This document shows, one piece after another, positions 5,798-15,518 of a DNA stretch of 38,031 nucleotides. The DNA lies in assembly GCA_021201665.1 (NCBI GenBank), contig JAJQEO010000067.1, positions 1 to 38,031 of the forward strand, written 5' to 3'. A program made the translations under genes and the position numbers. A model generated the notes under the pieces. That model worked only from the letters and a program-made list of their open reading frames with translations. It made no database searches and was not told the origin of the DNA. Positions within the stretch are counted from its first letter, which is position 1, and each line of letters opens with the position of its first letter. This DNA is from Lachnospiraceae bacterium (lineage in GTDB: Bacteria; Bacillota; Clostridia; Lachnospirales; Lachnospiraceae).

Positions 5798-8737
5798 TTA
5801 TCCTTCTATCTCCAGCTCTCCCGTGAGGAGTCCATCCTCGGTGCTCACTTTTACCTGAATGGCATCCCCGGTGCCTGTCTTTCGAAGGATCAACAGTGCC
5901 GTTGCTCCCCAGGTGTCGGCAACTCCGTCGAGATAGTTGTAATCCGGCTTTGGATTGCCGCTTCCGAATCCGGCCAAGACGGCTCCGCCGGAAACCTCTG
6001 CCTTCAGTCTGCTCTCAGCACCGATCGCCAGAGTGCCCGCAGCATCGAGCAGCTGCACATCAATGAACAGAAGCTCATCTTTAGCGATCTCCTCGCAGGT
6101 AAGCGCTACCTGTGCCGGTGCTGCTGCGGTGTACAGCTCGGTCTGTGCTGCAGCCACAGCATCTGCTTTGGCCGCATCTGTCCTGGCCGCATCCGTTTCG
6201 TTTCCGCCAGCGACAGCTGTTTTTTCTATGGCATTGGAATCTGCCTGAACGCCGGCTTTCGTACCAGTGCCATCCTTTTTGTACACCACTGCCGTCACTG
6301 TTCCCGGCTCATAGGTGGTTTCGAAAAGAGTCCGATAGCCTGCGGCCTCTCCGCTCGGCTTCCTGCCGACGGATTTGCCGTTTACAAATAATTCCACTTC
6401 ATCGCCGGGTGCGTAGACCTCGATGATCACCGGCTTGCCCTCGCAGCCCTCCCAGGTCCAGGATGGGGTCGCGTCGCTGATGACCCATGGGGTTTTGATC
6501 AGCGGCTCTCCATAGTGGCGCGGGTTCTGCACGGCGATGTACGGCTCTTCGCGGAGACCGAAGACGCATTCTCTGTAATACGACGCCGGTCTTCTTCTGC
6601 CGGTGATATCAATGTCGCCGCAGTATGCCAGCTGTGCCGGGAATTCTGCGCCGAATCCGCCTTCGCCCCAGTGATAAGCAGGGATACCGACGCCTGCTTC
6701 GCCGATATAATCCCAGCCGGTCCAGGTGAAGTCGCCGATGACATGGGAGGCTTTTTTGATGATTCCCCAGTTTCTCGCGATGTCGGGCGGATAGGTCTCG
6801 CTGCCTACGATGACTCGGTTCGGATAATCCTTTGCGTCCCGCTCGTAGCGCGCGGTCATATAATTGTATCCGGCGACATCCAGATAAGCGCATGCTTTTT
6901 CGAGCTTGTCGGAAATCGCGCGGTGGACGACGATGTCATTCATGCGAGTGTCCATCATCGTCATAAAGTCGTTGACATTGCCGCCGGCTGCCGGAGCATC
7001 CTCGCCGCCGTTCTGAGTGTCCGTCCCGGCCTGTGCGCCGGTCTCGCTCTGTGCATTTGCACCTGCCTCGCTCTGTGCATTTATTCCGTCCTGCACAGCC
7101 GTACCCTCTGCCGCGCCTGCCTCTGCGGAACCCTTCGCCAGATCTGCCATGATCTCACCAATCCGGTCTCCGGCTGCGAAGACACCGTTGATTCCGGCGG
7201 TGGTATAGCGGGTGCTGTCCAGCTCTTTGAACTTTTTGTTCATCTCATAGCAGATTTTCGCACCGGCATCGCTGCCGATCTCCGGAATCTCGTTTCCGAT
7301 TGAATACAGCACGACGCAGGGGTGATTGTAGTCGCGGCGCACCATGGCTGTCACATCCTTCTCCCACCACTCCTGGAAATAAAGCGCATAGTCCAGATCG
7401 GATTTGGCACGGTTCCACATATCGGAAAACTCGTCCATCACGTAGATACCCACTTCATCGCAGGCCTTCAGCATGGCCGGAGCCATCGGCTGATGGGAGG
7501 AACGGACCGCGTTAAATCCAGCTTCCTTCAGGATTTTTGCCTGGCGCAGATGGAATTCTTCAAAGGTCGCGGCGCCGAGCAGGCCGGAATCATGGTGTAC
7601 ACAGGCTCCGCGCAGCTTCACGCTCCTGCCGTTTACCCGGAGACCATGCTTCGCGTCCACCTGCAGGGTGCGGATGCCGAAAGTGCCGGATTCGGAATCC
7701 AATACGACCCTCGTATCTGCCGCCGACGTGCCGTTACCGCTATCTCCAGCTTCTCCGGAATTTGCAGCAGAATCATCTGATTTCGCTGCATTTCTCCTGG
7801 CAGACGAATTTTCAAACAACACAATTTCATACGTATAAAGCGCCGGATTCTCATCCGACCAGAGCTGCGGACTGGCCACCGCAATTCTCTGAGAGAGTGT
7901 CCGCTCTTCCTGTCCGAACAGCATGACAGCGGCATGCTCTCTGGCAACCTCTACTCCCGCTCCGTCGCGGATTACCGTCTCCAGCATCAGATCTGCAGGC
8001 GCGGGCCGCAGATTCTTCAGCTCAGAAGTGACCTTGATCACCGCGCAGCTGTCATCCACGCTGCCATTCGCACTGCCTTTCGCACCGGCATTTGCGCTGC
8101 CATTCACACTGCCGTTCGCACAATCATTTTCGCCGCCATTCACACTGCTGTTCACACAATCATTTTCGCTGCCATTCACACTGCTGTTCACACCGGCGTT
8201 CACGCTGCCGGAAGCACCGTCATCAACGGATTCCGTCGTCACGCGGACTCCTTCCGGCACCAGATACGTCTGCTCTGACTCCAGCAGATACACGTCCCGG
8301 TAAATTCCGCTGCCGGAATACCAGCGGCTGTTTGTCATGCCGCTGTTGCGCACCTGCACACGGATCTCGTTGTCTTCACCATATTTGATCAAATCATTCA
8401 GCGGTACGTAAAAGGTCGAATAGCCGAACATATTCTTTCCCGCCAGCTGACTGTTCACATAGACCATCGCGTTCATGTAGACGCCTTCAAATTTCAGCAT
8501 CAGAAGCTTCCCGCAGGCATCCTTTGGTACGTGCAGATTTTTCACGTAGCAATAGATCCCGCCGTCCCGGAAGCCGGTGTTTCCCATATTCGGGCTCTCA
8601 GCATAAGCGCGGCGCTCCAGCATCGCGTCATGCGGAAGCGTGACCTTCCGTGCGGTTTCCGGTACGTTCCAGACCAGCGCGAAGGAATCCTTATCCTCCC
8701 AGAACATCCAGTTTTCGTTCCATTTCGTTGCTTTCAT
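5798..8737 (-). CDS. Glycoside hydrolase family 2 beta-galactosidase-like enzyme
   Basis: This is a GH2 enzyme of the LacZ/beta-galactosidase type, hydrolysing beta-linked galactose or a related sugar from the non-reducing end. The jelly-roll N-terminus is followed by the immunoglobulin-like domain and the TIM barrel. The acid/base Glu lies in SIGNEIPE (about residue 483) and the likely nucleophile Glu in VGSETYP (about 647). The start is the ATG at 8735-8737, preceded by an AGGGGG site; the frame stays open upstream to 8800 but without a ribosome binding site. There is no signal peptide. At 979 residues it exceeds the roughly 800 usual for this branch. The excess lies in four low-complexity Ala/Ser/Gly/Asn-rich loops (nt about 8050-8235, 7710-7815, 6970-7140, 6110-6280). 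It is the last gene of the six-gene glycosidase cluster. The exact sugar is uncertain. Confidence 0.88.
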   Translation of the reverse strand: MKATKWNENWMFWEDKDSFALVWNVPETARKVTLPHDAMLERRAYAESPNMGNTGFRDGGIYCYVKNLHVPKDACGKLLMLKFEGVYMNAMVYVNSQLAGKNMFGYSTFYVPLNDLIKYGEDNEIRVQVRNSGMTNSRWYSGSGIYRDVYLLESEQTYLVPEGVRVTTESVDDGASGSVNAGVNSSVNGSENDCVNSSVNGGENDCANGSVNGSANAGAKGSANGSVDDSCAVIKVTSELKNLRPAPADLMLETVIRDGAGVEVAREHAAVMLFGQEERTLSQRIAVASPQLWSDENPALYTYEIVLFENSSARRNAAKSDDSAANSGEAGDSGNGTSAADTRVVLDSESGTFGIRTLQVDAKHGLRVNGRSVKLRGACVHHDSGLLGAATFEEFHLRQAKILKEAGFNAVRSSHQPMAPAMLKACDEVGIYVMDEFSDMWNRAKSDLDYALYFQEWWEKDVTAMVRRDYNHPCVVLYSIGNEIPEIGSDAGAKICYEMNKKFKELDSTRYTTAGINGVFAAGDRIGEIMADLAKGSAEAGAAEGTAVQDGINAQSEAGANAQSETGAQAGTDTQNGGEDAPAAGGNVNDFMTMMDTRMNDIVVHRAISDKLEKACAYLDVAGYNYMTARYERDAKDYPNRVIVGSETYPPDIARNWGIIKKASHVIGDFTWTGWDYIGEAGVGIPAYHWGEGGFGAEFPAQLAYCGDIDITGRRRPASYYRECVFGLREEPYIAVQNPRHYGEPLIKTPWVISDATPSWTWEGCEGKPVIIEVYAPGDEVELFVNGKSVGRKPSGEAAGYRTLFETTYEPGTVTAVVYKKDGTGTKAGVQADSNAIEKTAVAGGNETDAARTDAAKADAVAAAQTELYTAAAPAQVALTCEEIAKDELLFIDVQLLDAAGTLAIGAESRLKAEVSGGAVLAGFGSGNPKPDYNYLDGVADTWGATALLILRKTGTGDAIQVKVSTEDGLLTGELEIEG
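8099..8197 (-). repeat. 36-bp in-frame minisatellite in the GH2 gene
   Basis: Near-identical units at 8099-8134 and 8135-8170, with a partial third to about 8197, each encode 12 residues of a Ser/Val/Asn/Gly loop (units such as SENDCVNSSVNG). Degenerate shorter copies continue on both sides. The loop lies between the sugar-binding domain and the immunoglobulin-like domain. Confidence 0.85.
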
Positions 8738-8861
8738 GTGTTTCCCCCTTTTTTGTGTATCGTTGCAGATATTCCAAACAGCTCTTCGCACCTGCTGCAA
8801 AGCTGGATTTTTTAAGCCTGGCGTTTTTTGCGCTGATATTTTTAAGCCTGGTGCTTAAGTG
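8738..8861. other. GH65-GH2 intercistronic spacer with short direct repeat
   Basis: The spacer contains two copies of TTTTTAAGCCTGG about 31 bp apart (near 8810 and 8841), plus the ribosome binding site of the GH2 gene. No terminator was seen, so read-through from the upstream GH65 gene into GH2 is plausible. Confidence 0.4.
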
Positions 8862-11510
8862 TTACAAAATCCGGCTGCGCCCCATTTCGCCCGGCTTCAG
8901 AAGCTGACCTACATGATGGATGACCACCGGCAGCACTTCCTCATTCTCCACGTCCGCGCTGATCCGGATCTCCTCATTTGACAGTGTGACCTGATAGCCC
9001 TGTCCGTGCCAGACGCAATGGAAACTCACTTCCTCCCACCAGGGGATGAAATGCGGGTCAAATTTTACATGGGTTTCTGTCATCTTCATGCCCGCCACGC
9101 CGCGGACGACCGCCATCCATGCACCAGTCGCGCACCCGGAATGGATACCGTTCTCGGTGCCGCCATGCATGTTTTTCAGATCCATCTCCGCCGTCTCCAT
9201 CAGATAGCCGTAGGTGCTCTCCGGCATATCCATGTCCGCGAAGCAGATCGAATGTACACAATAAGACAAAGAGGAGGCTGCCTCACAACGTCCCTGATAG
9301 TAGTCGAGGTTCCTGCTGTAGGCTTTCGCAGGCATCGGAACCCTCCATTCACCTCTGGCAGGTGTTTCCGAAGCCTGGCCCTGAGCAAGCGTCTCCGGAG
9401 TCTGGCTCTTAGCAAACATTTCCGAATCCTGAGCACTGTCACCACCGCGGCAGTCACATTTCGCCGATGCCCCGCTCACGTCACTGCCGCATCCTGCCGA
9501 TGTACCGTGCTCGCCGCGGTCTGCCAGATTCTGGTATGCAAACAGCATCAGCACGTCCGGCTGTTTGATGACCTGGCTCTTGTTGTAAAGGCCGGCCTGC
9601 TTCATCTGCGTGTAGCCGCTCTTGCTGCCTCCCTGCACCTCCAGCTCTCTGGAAAGGTCGAAATATCCGTCAAACTGCGGAATCATGCCGGTCTTTTTAT
9701 CCAGCGGCAGGTACAGCTTCGCCGCCACGTCCGCCATCGCGGCCGCATCCTCCGGTGTAAAGCCGATTTTGGTTTTCAGTGCGGACAGATCCTTGCCAAA
9801 CTGCTCCAAAAGCCGCAGCGTATCGGACAGAACATGGTGTACACTGTAATTTGTATAGGCATTGTTGTCCACATATGGGTGGTGCTCGTCCGTACCGGTC
9901 ACCTGCAGGATCTCATAGCGCTCCTTTTCGGCGTTCCAGATGACTCTGGAAACCCAGTAGCGGGAGACCTCCAGAAGGATCTCCATCCCATATTTCTTCA
10001 GGAAATCCTCATCCCCCGTGCAGACATAATAATTCAGCACAGAGAGCGCCACGTCGGATACGCAGTGAATCTGCATAAACGGATGGCGCACGTCAATCCA
10101 CACCGTCTCATCGCCGGTCACGCCGGTCGTAAACGGGAAACGCGCACCCTTATAGCCTTCCTTCGCGGCCAGCGCCCGCGCTTCCTTCAGGTGCGAGTAG
10201 CGGAATAAAATATTATTTTTGCTGTATTCCGGTATCGTCTGCTGGAACATGGGCGCCTGGAAAATCTCCGCGTCCCACCAGACAAAGTTATTATACGTCT
10301 CGCCGGTCAATCCCTTCGCGGAAAAGCTGTGGACATAATCATTTCGCGCGATCGACAGCAACGTGTGATAATTGCTGAAACGAATTGCCCGGTCCGCGGT
10401 CTCGTCACCTTTGATGGAAACCTCCAGCTTTTTCATCAGCTCACGATAAACCGAAACATGCTTTTTATATTCTGCCTCATAGCTGCTCTTCTGAAGAGCG
10501 GCCAGGTACTTTTTCACGCAGTCCTGCGGCGAATCACTTGCTTTCAGGAGTTCTCCTCCGAAGAGGATCTTTCCTTCCTCAAAATCGCGGCTGGTCACCG
10601 TTGCAATCAGCTTCTCCAACGTATAGCACTGATTCTGCACGGCTTCAAAGGTAATTTTCTGCACGACCAGACCCTCGGCATCCACGCAATGTGCGGCATT
10701 CTTATCAGCGCTGCTGCAGCCGCCGGCCGAATCCTCACAAGATGCGTCCGCCGAACCCTGACCGAAAAATGCTTCCCTTCCGTCAATGTTTTCCCAGTGC
10801 GCGTCGCCCTGGCTGAACTGATGCGCGACGCCTGTGACCGCGTGGAAGCCATATTTTGGCCCGACGATTTCTTCCTGCCAGAGCGTCTGGCCCTCGAAAC
10901 CGGCCGCAATCGATTTCTGAGGCATCTGTCCGTTGGATTTGGTACGCAGGTCCAGGCCGCTGTAAATGGAAACCGTACCGGAATAATTGAGCGGCTCGAT
11001 GGACGCCTTCAGGCAATAGGTATGGTCATCCGCAAAGCTCGCGAACCGCTGGAAGGAAATGCGGCTCTTCTGGCCCTTGCTGTTCTCCCAGACGACCTCG
11101 CGGTGCAGCGTCTCATCCGACAGATCCAGCCACCGTTTCCAGGAATGCACCGTGCCCTCCCACGGGTAAAATACCTCGCCGTCGATTTCAAAGCGAATCA
11201 GCAGAAAGTCCAGCAGGTTGATCGCCCGCTCCTGCTTTTCAAACTTTTTCAGGCGCTCCTCCTCGACATAATATTTTTTCATGTACATATTGTCGCACAT
11301 GGTCAGCCGCACTTCCACCACTTCGTCCATCACACCGCGCACCAGGAAGCCCTGGATGCCGAGGCTGGAAAATTCCTCCAGGCTGGCGCGGACGCCCATA
11401 TAGCCGTTGCCGGTGGTCAGAAGCGTGGCCACGTTTGCCTCATGAAGCAGGTTGTACTCCTGCTCCATGAGGATGTGATCATTCGTAAAAGTTAATCCTG
11501 CGTAACTCAT
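8862..11510 (-). CDS. Glycoside hydrolase family 65 phosphorylase (first copy)
   Basis: GH65 enzymes mostly phosphorolyse alpha-glucosides, releasing beta-glucose 1-phosphate. This protein has the N-terminal super-sandwich domain followed by the (alpha/alpha)6 barrel. The general-acid Glu lies in TGTDEHHPYVDNNAYTNY (about residue 542), and the phosphate-binding loop region follows. The first residue of the acid motif differs from the GPDE seen in the neighbouring GH65, which suggests a different acceptor. The start is the ATG at 11508-11510, with GGAGG five to six bases upstream. The length of 883 residues exceeds the usual 750-790 because of two low-complexity inserts (nt about 10675-10790 and 9340-9530, the latter with 27-bp repeats). 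A link to 3-O-alpha-glucosyl-L-rhamnose phosphorylase is possible given the rhamnosidase in the cluster, but it is not shown by the sequence. Confidence 0.85.
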   Translation of the reverse strand: MSYAGLTFTNDHILMEQEYNLLHEANVATLLTTGNGYMGVRASLEEFSSLGIQGFLVRGVMDEVVEVRLTMCDNMYMKKYYVEEERLKKFEKQERAINLLDFLLIRFEIDGEVFYPWEGTVHSWKRWLDLSDETLHREVVWENSKGQKSRISFQRFASFADDHTYCLKASIEPLNYSGTVSIYSGLDLRTKSNGQMPQKSIAAGFEGQTLWQEEIVGPKYGFHAVTGVAHQFSQGDAHWENIDGREAFFGQGSADASCEDSAGGCSSADKNAAHCVDAEGLVVQKITFEAVQNQCYTLEKLIATVTSRDFEEGKILFGGELLKASDSPQDCVKKYLAALQKSSYEAEYKKHVSVYRELMKKLEVSIKGDETADRAIRFSNYHTLLSIARNDYVHSFSAKGLTGETYNNFVWWDAEIFQAPMFQQTIPEYSKNNILFRYSHLKEARALAAKEGYKGARFPFTTGVTGDETVWIDVRHPFMQIHCVSDVALSVLNYYVCTGDEDFLKKYGMEILLEVSRYWVSRVIWNAEKERYEILQVTGTDEHHPYVDNNAYTNYSVHHVLSDTLRLLEQFGKDLSALKTKIGFTPEDAAAMADVAAKLYLPLDKKTGMIPQFDGYFDLSRELEVQGGSKSGYTQMKQAGLYNKSQVIKQPDVLMLFAYQNLADRGEHGTSAGCGSDVSGASAKCDCRGGDSAQDSEMFAKSQTPETLAQGQASETPARGEWRVPMPAKAYSRNLDYYQGRCEAASSLSYCVHSICFADMDMPESTYGYLMETAEMDLKNMHGGTENGIHSGCATGAWMAVVRGVAGMKMTETHVKFDPHFIPWWEEVSFHCVWHGQGYQVTLSNEEIRISADVENEEVLPVVIHHVGQLLKPGEMGRSRIL

Positions 11511-11702
11511 TTTTTCCTCCAAAGGTACCTTCTGGTATCACCCCATTTGTCCCTGCTACATTGTTTCACTACTCCGGCAAATGGAGGATACCTGAAATAT
11601 AGCAAAAGCCATTCATCGTCTTTCTTTATGCCAATCGACAGCCGGCATAAGCAGGCATCCCTGTGATCGCATACATTATTTTGCTGTCAGCATGCCGCCA
11701 CA

Positions 11703-11910
11703 TATCATCAATACATTTTAAAGCGAAACCGCCAGCATTCCCTCGATATGCCGCAAAGCATCATCGATACATTTCACAGCGAAGCCGCCAGCATTCCTTC
11801 GATATGCCGCAAAGCATCATCAATACATTTCACAGCGAGACCGCCAGCTTCCCTTCGATATGCCGCGAAGTATCATCGATGCGTTTTACAGCGAAGCTGC
11901 CAGCTTCCCC
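11703..11910. repeat. 56-bp tandem repeat running into the 3' end of a GH65 gene
   Basis: Copies at 11703-11758, 11759-11814 and 11815-11870 are followed by a partial copy at 11871-11910. Each contains ATCATCRATACATTT, CAGCGA, CCGCCAGC and TTCGATATGCCGC with few changes. CGAAG and CTTCG within a unit can form a hairpin. The partial fourth copy overlaps the stop codon and last seven codons of the second GH65 gene (KLAASL and stop), so the array appears to derive from, or to have replaced, the gene's natural end. No ORF accounts for the array. Confidence 0.9.
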
Positions 11911-14492
11911 TTAAGGACGCATGGCTGACCGGCCACCTCCAGCTCGACCGGCGCATTTCCTGTGAGGTTTTCTATGACAATCTCGTCCTTCGTCACTTCC
12001 ACCGCCAGCTTCTGGCCCTTCCAGATGATGGTATAGGACAGCTTCTCCCATGCGTCAGGCAGCAGCGGGTTGATCCGCAGCTTTCCGCCCAGCATCCGCA
12101 CACCGCCGAAGCCGTATACCACGCACTGCCAGACGCCGCCGAAGGAGGCCGCGTGGATTCCCATATTGGAGGATCCCATAAATGGACCCAGATCGATCAT
12201 CGATGCCTGCCGGAACAGGTCGTAAGCCATCTTCTTTTCTCCCATGTCGCAGGCAAGCACCGCATGGGTCGAGAGGGAAAGGGAGGAATCATGAATTGTC
12301 CTCTGCTCGTAATATTTCCAGGTCGCAGCCTTGACCTCCGGTGAGAACTGATCCTCCAGCAAGAAAAACAGCACCAGGACGTCGGCCTGCTTGGACACCT
12401 GGATCTGGTTGATCTGCTCCAGATTATAATCACGCATGATTCCGCCGATATGCTCCTGCTGTTTGTATTTCGTCAGGTCGATATCACGGCAGCTCAGGTA
12501 GCGGTCGTCCTGCGGAAGCACGTTCTGGTCATTCGGAACCGGCAGGAAGATATGCTCACAGCCGTCCTTCCATTTTTCATATGCGTCCTGAAGCGCATGA
12601 CCCGAGGCACCGCTGTCCGCAGCAATTCCTTCCGTAATGCCACTATCTGCAGAACCGCCGTCCGCAACATGACCATCCACAGAACCACAATCTGCAGTGC
12701 GTTTCTCCCATTTTGCCTCCAACCTCGCGAAAAGCTCCGGCTTTTCCTCTTTTAAGATCTGATAATATTCCATGGCCTTGCTCATATTCCAGCGTGCCAT
12801 GTAGTTGGTAAATGCATTGTCATTGACATGCTCGCGGAATTCATCCGGACCTACGACATCATTGATATGGTAGAAGCCATCCTCGCCGGGCTCCAGGCGG
12901 GACGCCCAGAAGCAGGCGGTATCCATGATCAGCTCATAGCCATAATCATCCATAAACTGCTCGTCGCCGGTAATCACCGCGTACTGCCATGCGCCAAAGG
13001 CCACATCGGAGGTGATGTGCTGCTCGATGATGCCGGACCACACCTTGATCGGCAGGCCAGTCAGAATGTCAACGTCGCAATACTCCGGCGTCACCTCGCC
13101 GTCGTCTAGCCATGCGGACTCCCACGGGAACATCGCGCCTTGATAGCCGTTGTGCGCCGCCTTGGCATGCGCGCCCGGCAGGGACAGATAACGGTATTCC
13201 TCCAGCTTGCGCGCGATCTCCGGATTGGTAAATATGTAATAGGGAAGCAGGAAAATCTCCGTATCCCAGAAGCAGTGACCCTTGTAGCCCTCTCCGGAAA
13301 GTCCCTTTGCTCCGATATTCATGCGGTTGTCATGCGCAGGCACCATCACGCGCATATGATACTGCGCGAAGTAAAGCGCAAACTGATCAAGCTGCGCCTG
13401 ATCCACGGCTGCGGACGAATCTCCTGATGAACCACTCTCTCCATTGGCAGCTGTGCCGGAGGTCTGCCCTTCTTTACTGGCCGCTGCATCGGAGTCTTGT
13501 CTTTCTTTACTGACCGCCGCACCGGAGGTCTGCCCTTCTTTAGCTGCCTTGTCCTCAATATGGATCGGCGCCGCAGACCATACTTCCTTTTCCCACTGCC
13601 CGGCAGACTCATCGGCGATCTTCCGATAGCCCATGGATTCCATCTCTTTGCAGGCAGAAAGTCCCGTCTTCTGCAGCTCTGCAGTGACTGCCTCCTGAGC
13701 GTCCGTAACCATCATCAGTGGCGCGTCAAAATCCCGCGTCGTGTAAACATTCGAATATTTTTCAATCTCCAGCAGCTCTCCGGCTTTTACTTCTGCCTCG
13801 TATCCGGCAAAGATTTCCCGGCGCTCTATATACACCTGTGCTTCCAGATCTAAAGTCTTCCCGCCCAGTACCAGCTTGTGCGAGGTCGTGTTGACAAAGT
13901 CAATCCCGGACTGAGTGGTTCTCTGAACGAACTGGATGAAGCGTTTGTCATAAAAACGCTTATCCCCCTCGGAGAAATGCTGGCTGCCGGTGTTGGTCAT
14001 CGTGCCGTTGATACCGGAACGGATTTTGATGGTCACATCCTCATCCAGCGGCGTCACCTCTATCCGCTGCGCAATCCAGTGCAAACGCTTCAGGGAAACA
14101 ACGCGGTAAGAGGTATAGGATACGCGCTTTCCGGACGGAGATGTCCAGATCACGCTCCGTTTCAGCTCGCCAGTCTTCACATTCAGCTCCCTGGTATAGC
14201 TCTCCATGCTTCCCACGGTCAGGTCAAACGGCTCGCCGTCAATCGTCAGCTCGACTGCCATCATGTCCGCCGCGTTCGGCAGCTCCGTCACTTCATTTTC
14301 ATCAAATTTATTAAAGGTACCCGCTACAAAGACTCCTCGCGTCTCCCGCAGATAACGCTCCTCTGTCGCGCTGCGGATGCCGATATAGCCATTGCCGAGG
14401 CTCATGATCGCCTCGCATTTGCCTAACTTCAGCGGTTCGAAGGAATCCTCGCGGATGATTCCTTCCGAAACCTTACTGTAATCCATTCCCAT
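11886..14492 (-). CDS. Glycoside hydrolase family 65 phosphorylase (second copy, kojibiose/nigerose type)
   Basis: A second GH65 phosphorylase, only distantly similar to its neighbour. The barrel carries the acid Glu in GPDEFREHVNDNAFTNY (about residue 551), the form common in kojibiose and nigerose phosphorylases. Other barrel motifs are also present: FWDTEIF, YQGAMFPWES and, near the end, the KQADVLVLFFLL region. The ATG at 14490-14492 follows GGAGAGG by nine bases and lies 16 bp after the MBL gene stop, so the two genes are probably co-transcribed. Two low-complexity inserts (nt about 13395-13560, with 33-bp repeats, and 12590-12705) lengthen it to 868 residues. The product would be beta-glucose 1-phosphate; no beta-phosphoglucomutase gene is in the window. 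The substrate linkage is not determined. Confidence 0.87.
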   Translation of the reverse strand: MGMDYSKVSEGIIREDSFEPLKLGKCEAIMSLGNGYIGIRSATEERYLRETRGVFVAGTFNKFDENEVTELPNAADMMAVELTIDGEPFDLTVGSMESYTRELNVKTGELKRSVIWTSPSGKRVSYTSYRVVSLKRLHWIAQRIEVTPLDEDVTIKIRSGINGTMTNTGSQHFSEGDKRFYDKRFIQFVQRTTQSGIDFVNTTSHKLVLGGKTLDLEAQVYIERREIFAGYEAEVKAGELLEIEKYSNVYTTRDFDAPLMMVTDAQEAVTAELQKTGLSACKEMESMGYRKIADESAGQWEKEVWSAAPIHIEDKAAKEGQTSGAAVSKERQDSDAAASKEGQTSGTAANGESGSSGDSSAAVDQAQLDQFALYFAQYHMRVMVPAHDNRMNIGAKGLSGEGYKGHCFWDTEIFLLPYYIFTNPEIARKLEEYRYLSLPGAHAKAAHNGYQGAMFPWESAWLDDGEVTPEYCDVDILTGLPIKVWSGIIEQHITSDVAFGAWQYAVITGDEQFMDDYGYELIMDTACFWASRLEPGEDGFYHINDVVGPDEFREHVNDNAFTNYMARWNMSKAMEYYQILKEEKPELFARLEAKWEKRTADCGSVDGHVADGGSADSGITEGIAADSGASGHALQDAYEKWKDGCEHIFLPVPNDQNVLPQDDRYLSCRDIDLTKYKQQEHIGGIMRDYNLEQINQIQVSKQADVLVLFFLLEDQFSPEVKAATWKYYEQRTIHDSSLSLSTHAVLACDMGEKKMAYDLFRQASMIDLGPFMGSSNMGIHAASFGGVWQCVVYGFGGVRMLGGKLRINPLLPDAWEKLSYTIIWKGQKLAVEVTKDEIVIENLTGNAPVELEVAGQPCVLKGKLAASL
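13456..13548 (-). repeat. 33-bp in-frame minisatellite in the second GH65 gene
   Basis: Units at 13456-13488, 13489-13521 and a partial unit from 13522 encode an 11-residue motif (KEGQTSGAAVS, KERQDSDAAAS, KEGQTSGTAAN). The repeat sits between the N-terminal domain and the catalytic barrel, in the linker helix region. Confidence 0.85.
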
Positions 14493-14508
14493 CGTTTTAT
14501 TCCTCTCC

Positions 14509-15366
14509 TCACTCGCCTTTGCCGTATACCTTCATCAGCTCTTCTTTGAGGATGAAAATGCTGCCTTTTCCGTACCGTACCCGGCACAATAACGGCGCCC
14601 TCGGATCCATATCTACAAACGGATGATTCAGCTTATCCTCAATTACAGCGGTTCCTGCAAAGACCGCGTTCACGAGGCCGATGTAGTCATCCAGATAGCT
14701 CTTCGCGATCGGATAGCCATTGTGGTTGGGCAGCAGCCAGTCGTACTCATCACTCAGACCTTTAAGCCGCTGCGCATTCTCGCGGAGATTCGTCAGGCGT
14801 TCCCGCACCTCGTAGGGCGCGTCCGGATTCATGGAATTGTCATACATCATCACCTGCGCGGCCTCAAAGTCGTCTCCGCAGAACAGCAGGCGCTCCTTGC
14901 GGTCAAGGAAGAACAGGGTGCTGTTGCAATGCGCCGGCTTCGCCTCCAGCACTTCAATCGTCCGGCCGCCAAGCTCGATCTCATCCCCATCCTTTAACAG
15001 AATCTTTTTATAGTCCGGATGCGGAAGCGCATCGACCGGAAACGGCCCCGAGCCAGGCGTGGTGACGGACGGTTCATCCACCTTGTAATTCCAGTGCATC
15101 ATGACTTCCTCAAATTCGCCGTTCCCGGCCGCATGATCCGGATGAAAATGAGTATTCACCACCAGGAGAGGCTTGTCTGTCAGCTTCTCCACAAACGCAC
15201 GCAGATTTCCCACCGCGTAGCCGGTGTCGATCAGCAGGGCTTTGTCCTCGCCCTCCAGCAGGTACATATTTTCCGATCCATTCATAAAATTCAGAAACCA
15301 GGTGCCTTCCTTCGCTTCCCAGGCTACATAATTTCCAAAAATCATTTCCAAAGGCATTTCGTCCAT
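14509..15366 (-). CDS. MBL-fold metallo-hydrolase
   Basis: A metallo-beta-lactamase fold protein with the metal-binding motif HFHPDH (HxHxDH, residues 73-78 from this start), a downstream Asp in FCGDDFEA and a late His in LPNHNGYP, as expected for a dinuclear metal site. The frame is open back to 15513, but the ATG at 15364-15366 has GGAGG eight bases upstream and starts at the conserved region, giving 285 residues. No secretion signal is present. It sits between the GH3 and second GH65 genes, 16 bp from the latter. Its substrate is unknown. In a glycoside-degrading operon it could cleave an ester, lactone or similar linkage on the aglycone or sugar, but that is inference only. Confidence 0.85.
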   Translation of the reverse strand: MDEMPLEMIFGNYVAWEAKEGTWFLNFMNGSENMYLLEGEDKALLIDTGYAVGNLRAFVEKLTDKPLLVVNTHFHPDHAAGNGEFEEVMMHWNYKVDEPSVTTPGSGPFPVDALPHPDYKKILLKDGDEIELGGRTIEVLEAKPAHCNSTLFFLDRKERLLFCGDDFEAAQVMMYDNSMNPDAPYEVRERLTNLRENAQRLKGLSDEYDWLLPNHNGYPIAKSYLDDYIGLVNAVFAGTAVIEDKLNHPFVDMDPRAPLLCRVRYGKGSIFILKEELMKVYGKGE

Positions 15367-15518
15367 TAGATAATCCTCCATCTCGTTAGTGCTTACCACA
15401 GTCATACTCTGACAGTATTCTTTTGATATGGCAGTATTCTTTTGACGCAATAGTTGCAGCATCAACTTTTCTTTTCGTATATCAGCCGCTGCATCTGGCC
15501 AGCATTTATGCATTCGCC

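Noticed and set aside
9006..11495. Two long plus-strand open frames (about 400 and 388 codons) opposite the first GH65 gene
   Set aside because: They are antisense to a well-conserved gene, have no domain-like composition or ribosome binding site, and follow from codon bias of the real gene.
14509..15513. Longer 334-residue form of the MBL protein
   Set aside because: The extra N-terminal 49 residues lack a ribosome binding site and contain no conserved sequence; the internal ATG at 15366 has GGAGG at good spacing.
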